NCBI GenBank assembly: GCA_034440635.1 | Contig: JAOTON010001574.1 | Location: 872,501-936,500, forward strand | From: Lepas anatifera | Lineage: Eukaryota > Arthropoda > Thecostraca > Lepadidae | Reading direction: 5' to 3' | Length of the DNA: 64,000 bases | Shown: positions 57,523-64,000 of the stretch, piece after piece | Layout: every line of letters starts with the position of its first letter | Numbering within the stretch: position 1 is the stretch's first letter | The notes under the pieces: generated by a model | Database searches by the model: none | What the model was told of the DNA's origin: nothing | What the model saw: the letters and a program-made list of their open reading frames with translations, nothing else | Program-made: the position numbers and the translations under genes

Positions 57523-57675
57523 TAACCACCAGGCGGCGGCGTCGGCGGCGGAGACGGAGGCGACGCAGCTGCGGCAGGAGCCGACGCCGCCGCAGCTGGC
57601 CGACACCTGTCTGCGGGAGCTGGTGGGACGCGCCTCCTACGCACACATCCGCCGCTTCATGAAGCCCGTCCTGAG
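57523..57675 (+). CDS. EFR3: EFR3 exon 7
   Basis: The start is set by phase: among the nearby AGs, only CCTCGGCAG at 57522 gives a frame that joins exon 6 and stays open. It encodes an Ala/Glu/Pro-rich linker, then LADTCLRELVGRASYAHIRR and FMKPVL, matching the conserved helix after the variable loop. Donor GTGAGG, phase 2. Confidence 0.88.
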
Positions 57676-57733
57676 GTGAGGCCGCGCCAGGGGACGCACC
57701 CGGTGACGGAGGTGGGAGGTGCAGAAACGGTGC

Positions 57734-58197
57734 CTAAAGGGAATGTGGTGCGCTTCCCGGATTCCATTTTCCATTCGGTTCTTCTTAAAATTTTAATAGC
57801 GATTATTTTTAATGATTTTTGACATGTTGGGATATGCCTTCATAATGGCGTCTGAACTGAGATAGCCATGTGGTAGAGCTTGCTGAGAAACCACTAAATA
57901 TATTTTTTATTTATTCAGAACTCACGGTTCGCGGAGAAATGTTAAAATTCACCCTCCACCGACCCCGTTCTCCCCAGTCTGACCACGTGACATAGGTGAT
58001 CTAAGGAGAGTGACGTCACGCTCAAGCCCCGATGCGCGTGCGGCGTGAACACATTTTATTGCTAACAGAGGAAAAACAATGTCGGGCTTATTAGCTATTT
58101 TTTCAGTCGAAATGAAGCCAAAACCGTTGTTTTCAACATTGATTGCTCCTAAACCACCGCGGCCTGGAATTGCACAAAGGTGCCACATTCCTTTTAA
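57734..58197. mobile_element. MITE family B, copy 3
   Basis: Ends AAAGGGAATGTGG and CCACATTCCTTTTAA are inverted; right flank TTAA, left flank mutated to CTAA. It shares AACTGAGATAGCCA with copy 2 and carries TGACGTCA at 58011-58018. Diverged more than copy 2. Confidence 0.7.
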
Positions 58198-58606
58198 TGC
58201 TCAGTTGGGTCTCAGCCGAAAACATTGTGTCTGGTAGTTCAAGCAGTCACTGGTGAGAGAAAAGGCAAAAGCAATAGCTAAATCCGACGAGATGCGTGTT
58301 TACAATAAATGCATAATTTAACTTGGCCGTTTGATAGTCAAGTTCTGTTTTGGTAAGCTGATAGTTTGGTGCCAAATCCTCCAAGAACTGCATAGAATTG
58401 ATTTTTTTCGTTTCATTCTCAATTTTTTCTTATAGTTGTTGTATGTCCTTACAAATTGTTTTTTTGTTATGTTATGGCAGACCATTGTTAACTTTTCCCG
58501 TATAAATTTCAAATGCCCAAAAATAACCTTAACGATGAATTGATTTGACATTGAATTGAGTGGTTCACGCTTTCCTGTGAGATAACAGGGACCCCCTGTG
58601 TTTCAG

Positions 58607-58685
58607 GCACTTGGATAACCACGGACTGTGGGTCCCGAACGAGTTCGCCGTGGCCACCTTCAAAGTCATCATGTTCTCTATTCCC
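58607..58685 (+). CDS. EFR3: EFR3 exon 8
   Basis: Acceptor CTGTGTTTCAG, donor GTGAGT; one base completes an Arg codon, then 26 codons, phase 0. It encodes HLDNHGLWVPNEFAVATFKV and IMFSIP. Confidence 0.96.
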
Positions 58686-60388
58686 GTGAGTGTGATTTAC
58701 CGACCCACGTGTCATCGTAGTTTTAATATGATCGCGATAGAACTTAATCGGTATTGTTTTTGTAATGTTCCTCTCATTCCTGTGTTAATGAGGATTCGTT
58801 CTTTCCCGCGCTGTGTCGACGAGTTAGCATGGCGCGAATACCATAGGACATCTATGCCGGAAAACCCCGAGCAACGGCAGAGTTAACGAACGGCGCTGTT
58901 TTGTGTGAAAGCCGGCTACGGTGGGATTGTAACTTGTATGAACTATACCATGAAATACCTACTCTGTCGCGAAGACGCCTGGCGTAGAAATGTCAACTAT
59001 GAAGCTCAAATCCCTCACCGTCCAACTGACTCAATTTCATCAGTCACCTCGCTCCACCCTATTCCCACTTCACGGTCGGGGAGCCTCTCAGGAGGTTTCC
59101 AAATGACTACCTTTCTGCGAAATCAGCCAGCCGGGGAAATCTCTGTCTGTTCGGCGGCGCTCCTGTGGGGACACTCGCTGACCCTGATGACACCCATCTG
59201 TCTGTCATGCGCTGGCACAATGACTCCAGAGCTGACATTTACCCTCGTTATATTCAAGACAGTGAAACGGAAGGACGCAAAGTCACTGCCTTCGTCTGTG
59301 CCCTTTACAGTTGTCCCGGTGGTACGGCTCGAGAACGGACAGTTAATCTGGTTATATTTACGACAGCTGAATGCTGCAATTCTGCTACATGACCTTATTC
59401 TGGCACTAGCATAACTGCCTCAGTCGATTCTGGGATCGCCTCAAGTTTCAAGTTCCGTCTGCGTGACTGCCCCCCGGTGATTGTGTCTCGTCAGATTTCT
59501 TTGTTCTCGTTGAGACAGCACGCCGCTCCGTATTTTGTCGTTCTCCTTTGGTGCGGAATGCCGTTGTTCTCCTGGGAGACGGCACGGCTGACACGCAGAG
59601 TGCGGCTTTAGTCAGCTCGGCTGATCGTGCTCAGTCACGTCTCACCACCAGGAGTGCGAGGCAGAGCTGTGATAGGAACCCGGGATATTCCCCTCCCCCG
59701 GCCTGTCTTTGAATATTTCTCTCCTTTCCTGTATTTGAATCCGATGGCGGTGGCCACGACGCCGCAAAGGTAGTAGTAGTTGGTAGCCATTTAAACCGCC
59801 ACCGGCCACTTATCCATCACGCACTGGGAGTCTGCGACGATCAGATGGTGGGCGAAGCAGATCAGTTGTGGTTGTTCCCATCTGTGAGGCCGTGCGTGAC
59901 GTGACGCTGGGTCAGAACAGCCAGCCGGCTCCGGGAGGTGAATTCGCACCCGTGCCCACGTTCTCGCGGTCTGACCGCACTAGGTCACAGCACTTCGCCC
60001 GGGTGCAGGATCGCCTGGTTGCGGTCATCAGCGTGGATCCTGTCCAGGAAGTGAACGCGGTGCAGCAGTTTCCAATCCATATCGACCTGCTGAATCATGC
60101 CAGGAGCGAGCCCGTTTTACTAGGCGTTGTGTAAGAAAGCAAGAGCACAGGATCTTATTAGTGTCATCTGGCTGCTAGGTAACCTCACGGTTGGCGCGCT
60201 GTTAAGCCCGACTAACTAACTATTGTTTAACACTTCAGTAATGAGGCACCAGGAATACCCCCTTCATCGGAATAAGGAACTCTTCAGTAGTGAGGCACTC
60301 TTCATTGGACACTCCAACACCGTGACGTGGTCTCTGTGTCCGATTTAGCCCCCCTCAGGCAGTGCTGACGCATCTCTGGCAGGGCCGT
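58686..60388. other. EFR3 intron 8, 5' part
   Basis: Open frames at 58905-59414 (169 codons) and 59868-60134 (88 codons) have no recognised motif or splice context. A first partial unit of the 53-bp minisatellite (CATCTCTGGCAGGGCCGT) lies at 60371-60388, directly before the MITE. Confidence 0.45.
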
Positions 60389-61411
60389 TTAACCCGCGCC
60401 CCACCGGGGTCCGGCGCCACCTTCGCCCCACCGGGGGGCCATCGATGCCCCCCTCTAACTCCGAAAATATGGGCGTTAGCGCAAATCTGCAAAGTGCAAT
60501 AGAAAGCTCGCGTGAATTCAGTAAGAAATTACTTCGCATGTTTTAGTGCTCAGGTCAATGGTTTGACCTCCAGAGGTCAAATTAGGTCGAGATCGGCTAT
60601 TTTCACTCAAATATGCAATGATTAAGCAAACTGGGCATAACTCTTATGTCATTAGAGCTATTGAGGCCTGGTAAAGTACATTTGATAGCAAATTGCCTGT
60701 ACTTTTTCCGCTATGTGGAACGTAAAGACCTCCCGCCAGTGGTTTGACCGCCAGAGGTCACCTCGTGACCTAATATGACCTGAGGTCACGAAAGGTAAAA
60801 AGTGACCTTGCCGTATATCAAATGAAAGCCAGTGACAAGACAAACACGATGGTGTTTGTTTCACCGCTCTAGCTCAATTAGGTCAAAGTTATTGTCAAAA
60901 TACTGTTTTTGACCTCCGGTGACCTTGGATGACCTTGGAAAAGTCAAAGGGCAAATATGACCCCTGGGATCCGTGAAAGGGTGTCCAAAAACGTTGTTCT
61001 GAGCAGTCTGAGTATTTGTTATCATTTTTGTGGCTTTTATATCATGAAATAGCTTTTCCCCATGCTTTTCCAATGGGAGAGGTCGCCTCGTGACCTGACC
61101 TCAGGGCACGAAATCGAAAAATCCCGGATATACACCTTGTAGACCCTGGAGGGGTCATGAAGTGTAGGAAGTTTCAAATCGATCGACTTTGAAATGTAGC
61201 TCTTACAGAGCTCTAAATTGAAGTGAGGTGACCTTGGTTGACCTCGTCTGGTGACCTGACCTTGGGTGACCCGGGGTAAAAATTTCAGGGATGATGGGAA
61301 AATGATGCAGTGAGAGGTAGAGCCCTCAACCGCGGTGCTGCACCTCGTCTTTTTCTGCTATCCCGAAAACCTTAGGGGGCCATCGATGGCCCCCGGTGGG
61401 GCGAGGGTTAA
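60389..61411. mobile_element. piggyBac-type MITE, family A, copy 2 (inside a minisatellite)
   Basis: 1023 bp flanked by TTAA at 60389-60392 and 61408-61411; inverse orientation to copy 1 and nearly identical by eye over long stretches. It splits a unit of the 53-bp minisatellite: the left flank ends GGCAGGGCCGT, the right flank resumes CCATGGCACTTGGTG, which is the unit's own sequence. Confidence 0.9.
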
Positions 61412-61984
61412 CCATGGCACTTGGTGCGTCGTTAAACCCCAACATCTCTGGCAGGACCGTATAACCCTGACAGCTGGTGCGTCGTTAAACCCCAACATCT
61501 CTGGCAGGACCGTATAACCATGGCACTTGGTGCGTCGTTAAACCCCAACATCTCTGGCAGGACCGTATAACCATGGCACTTGGTGCGTCGTTAAACCCCA
61601 ACATCTCTGGCAGGACCGTATAACCCTGGCAGCTGGCGCGTCGTTGAACCCCAACATCTCTGGCAGGGCCGTATAACCCTGGCACTTGGTGCGTCGTTGA
61701 ACCCCAACATCTCTGGCAGGACCGTATAACCCTGACAGCTGGTGCGTCGTTAAACCCCAACATCTCTGGCAGGACCGTATAACCCTGGCACTTGGTGCGT
61801 CGTTGAACCCCAACATCTCTGGCAGGACCGTATAACCCTGGCAGCTGGCGCGTCGTTGAACCCCAACATCTCTGGCAGGGCCGTATAACCCTGGCACTTG
61901 GTGCGTCGTTGAACCCCAACATCTCTGGCAGGACCGTATAACCTTGTCAGCTGGCGCGTCGTTGAACCCCAACATCTGTGGCAG
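61412..61984 (+). repeat. 53-bp minisatellite ending in the EFR3 exon 9 acceptor
   Basis: About 11 units built on GGCACTTGGTGCGTCGTT, then GAACCCCAACATCTCTGGCAG, then GACCGTATAACCCT. Each unit contains CATCTCTGGCAG, and the last one (CATCTGTGGCAG) is the exon 9 acceptor. Variants alternate between GGCACTTGGTGC and GACAGCTGGTGC/GGCAGCTGGCGC. Confidence 0.95.
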
Positions 61985-62120
61985 GCGCAGCACTCGTACG
62001 CGGTGATTCAGCTGTTGATGACGCACCTGGACGAGCAGGCCCGCTCGGAGGCGCCCATCCGAACCGGCATGGCTGACGTGCTCGCCAACATCATCACCAT
62101 AGCCGCCGGAGAGTGCGTCG
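61985..62120 (+). CDS. EFR3: EFR3 exon 9
   Basis: Acceptor CATCTGTGGCAG is the final unit of a 53-bp minisatellite; donor GTAAGT, 136 nt ending in phase 1. It encodes AQHSYAVIQLLMTHLDEQAR and TGMADVLANIITIAAGECVG, matching the family helix pair. Confidence 0.95.
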
Positions 62121-63433
62121 GTAAGTCTGCGGCATGGGCGCGGGAGGCGGTGGTTACCTGGGTAGAATATGAACTTGTTGCATGGCTGCTTGGACTGGTG
62201 ATGCGATTATGTGGGTCTAATACGCCTTCTTTGGATATGTTTCTGCTCATGTTTTCTTATCATAAAAATTTTGCCATGTTTCTTACGTCCAACGCCTCAG
62301 TCAAAACCCGAAAGCTCTCACCCTTTCTCTGTTCTCATTTGCTGGCCGGAGCCAGGAGATGCATGTGTGTACTGGAGGCGGACGAGACTTACTGATATAC
62401 CACAAAGCCGTTGACGTACATAAATGTGTCCGTTTGGCTCGAAAGCATGAAACAAAAATAGCACCATGATCGAGTTCACCCATATTTGGACTGGCGCGTC
62501 TCCCCTCTCAAAGCCCTGCTTGCCGATGTCTTAATTCCTCGGCAAATAACATCGCAGCTAAAACTTAAATAGTTAATACGTATCCGCAGTGTATTGAGCT
62601 TCTCAATTAGTTTTTGATAAAGAACAAACATGATTTCCAACGCGACTATCACACGTGAAATCTTTCAGAGTCCAGACTGATACTAATAAAGCCGGCTTTG
62701 TGTACTATTTTTAAGCAATAGACATACAGTGCTCTGGGCGACTCGGAATGCGTGGCGTTATTAGAGGGACTCCGACAGAGAGACGGAGCTCCCGTGCCTC
62801 TGACGAAGCATTCTCGGACCCGAACTAATAACCGCTCTGAGCCATAGACCGTTATAATATAGTGGTCTATGGCTCAGGATATATTATGGCAGCGGCTCAA
62901 ACTCCGCTTGCATTTGGCGGAACTGTGTGTAAAAAACCTGAACGCCATGGTTTGCGAGCTGGAATGGTGTTGCTGTGCTCATTGCTGTGTATTTATATTT
63001 TGTTATTTTCGTATTCATCTTCCAGATGCTAAGATAAAGCTCTTCTCATTGCTGATACTAATTATAAGGATTGCATGTTGATATCAATATTTTGTATGTT
63101 TAATAAATGGCTTACTAGCGCCTAATTTCAATGAGAACTCTCATCATCATCAGAGCCTTATTTGAATAATATACATTAAAATCGCTCTCGGAAATAGCAC
63201 ACAAAATTTCTAACTTCAGGCAGCTTTGCATTGATGAATGTTCGAAATAATTCGTACATAGATTACATGATTTGAAGGAAAAAGTTATAGCAGTCACACA
63301 CATGACAGTACAGGATAAACTTGAATTGCAACGATCCTGAATTGTGATAACACTTCACTCAAATTTAAAGGATCTCACGTCGTGTTTTTCAGTGCCACTG
63401 TAACCCCAGTGCACGTGCTGTTGTCGCCGCCAG
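62121..63433. other. EFR3 intron 9, with a small perfect hairpin
   Basis: No gene found. At 62837-62850 and 62864-62877 CTGAGCCATAGACC and its exact complement form a 14-bp hairpin with a 13-nt loop. The remainder is AT-rich. Confidence 0.5.
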
Positions 63434-63640
63434 GTCCGTCGGTGCTGGAGATAATCAATTCTCTGCTGAGCCACCTCCGCCAGTCGGTCACCACCAACCG
63501 CAGCACCGGCAGCAGCGGCGCAGGTACAGGCGGGGGTGGAACCGCCCCTGCAGCCAGCAGCCAGAAGCACCAGCGAGAGGAGAGCAACTACCAGGAGGCG
63601 CTCATCAACGCCCTGGGAGAGTTCGCCAACAACCTGCCCG
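63434..63640 (+). CDS. EFR3: EFR3 exon 10 (last in window)
   Basis: Acceptor CGCCGCCAG, donor GTGGGT, 207 nt ending in phase 1. It encodes PSVLEIINSLLSHLRQSVTT, a Gly/Ser/Ala-rich loop (SSGAGTGGGGT) and EALINALGEFANNLP. The next exon, beginning with the tyrosine-rich helix of the family, lies beyond the window. Confidence 0.95.
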
Positions 63641-64000
63641 GTGGGTACTGCGGGGGGGTCCCGTCTGTGGGTGGAGATGTTGCCTGAGTTAGATGCCATT
63701 TTGGTGATTATTTTATATTGTTTCACTCCGGGAAGAGTCGCGTCCCTGCTGAGTTCTGGGCTTCTACCTTTTGCTAGAGCTTTTCATTGCGACTCTTGAA
63801 CAAGGACGCTGTAAACCAGTGGGCCTGGGGCAGTCGTCCCCCCAATTTTAGAACTGAGCTGCCTCGCCCCCTTTCCAGATTTTTGGACCGAACCGGGGCA
63901 TGTAGAAAAAACAGCATATGCCTATTTTTCTCGGCTTTGTTCATTTCTTACTCCGTATGGACTGTACGACAGTAATTTTCCCGTGCTTGTTTTACCGTTT
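63641..64000. other. EFR3 intron 10, start
   Basis: Follows the exon 10 donor; no further EFR3 exon is visible before the window ends. The next exon must begin in phase 1. Confidence 0.6.

Larger units (their letters stand above)
25591..63640 (+). other. EFR3: EFR3 gene (stmA/rolling blackout family), 5' ten exons
   Basis: EFR3 is a peripheral plasma-membrane protein of armadillo/HEAT-like helices. It is anchored by palmitoylated N-terminal cysteines and, with TTC7 and hyccin, recruits PI4-kinase III alpha to make PI4P; in flies it is needed for synaptic function. Exons: 25591-25666, 27352-27428, 38347-38474, 49743-49893, 52012-52164, 57213-57316, 57523-57675, 58607-58685, 61985-62120 and 63434-63640. 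All phases join (1, 0, 2, 0, 0, 2, 2, 0, 1, 1). Family motifs are CCCGLCSALRPRWKRLVDN, SPEKLDRIGEYL, QTLNLFVESFLKMVQRLL, EDTPSYHRRYDFFVSKFS, MDKIIPSLLFNM and HLDNHGLW. The remaining two-thirds or so lies right of the window. Introns reach over 11 kb because of transposons. Confidence 0.95.

Noticed and set aside
59868..60134. 88-codon frame with a retroelement-like look (QDRLVAVISVDPVQE)
   Set aside because: No catalytic or structural motif; no continuation on either side.
61412..61984. CRISPR-like array of regular repeats
   Set aside because: Units are contiguous 53-bp tandem copies without unique spacers, in a eukaryotic intron.

Overview
This is a piece of a metazoan nuclear genome with split genes, GT-AG introns, GC-rich exons in repeat-rich and more AT-rich introns, and several transposon classes. 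The two conserved proteins read most like arthropod versions. The compact CpG-rich exons would suit a crustacean, but the sequence cannot fix the species.

Layout. (1) Positions 72-7650, plus strand: the 3' two-thirds or less of a vigilin gene (HDLBP in vertebrates, Dp1 in flies). Nine exons encode the last eight KH repeats and the C-terminal tail, followed by a 3' UTR ending near 8470. (2) Positions 13108-9098, minus strand: an unrecognised four-exon gene for a small membrane protein with an N-terminal signal anchor, a coiled coil and a hydrophobic C-terminal exon. It lies tail-to-tail with vigilin; the two opposing polyadenylation signals are about 120 bp apart. (3) Positions 13.1-25.5 kb: intergenic DNA holding MITEs, a tRNA-derived retrosequence with target-site duplications, and a large hairpin. 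(4) Positions 25591-63640, plus strand: the first ten coding exons of EFR3 (fly stmA/rolling blackout), the palmitoylated scaffold that anchors PI4-kinase III alpha at the plasma membrane. The gene runs off the right edge.

The EFR3 introns hold most of the mobile DNA. They contain a candidate CACTA-type element with palindromic subterminal arrays (34102-36645), an L1/Tx1-like LINE on the minus strand broken by a TTAA-flanked piggyBac-type MITE (41.8-49.0 kb), a LINE of the CR1/L2/Daphne type with an uninterrupted 1017-residue ORF (53769-56822), a second near-identical copy of the piggyBac-type MITE (60389-61411), and two members of another TTAA-flanked MITE family.

The most unusual signal is a recurring structure: tandem repeats anchored exactly at splice junctions, seen at six of the roughly twenty junctions in the two conserved genes. 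The clearest is at EFR3 exon 4. A 51-bp unit built from the exon's 3' end plus a GTGAGT donor is repeated ten times, entirely in frame, so each copy offers an in-phase alternative 5' splice site. At EFR3 exon 9 a 53-bp minisatellite carries a 3' splice-site-like motif in every unit and ends in the real acceptor. Vigilin shows milder versions at four junctions. Splicing in each case is inferred from homology and phase; transcripts would be needed to see whether the extra sites are used.
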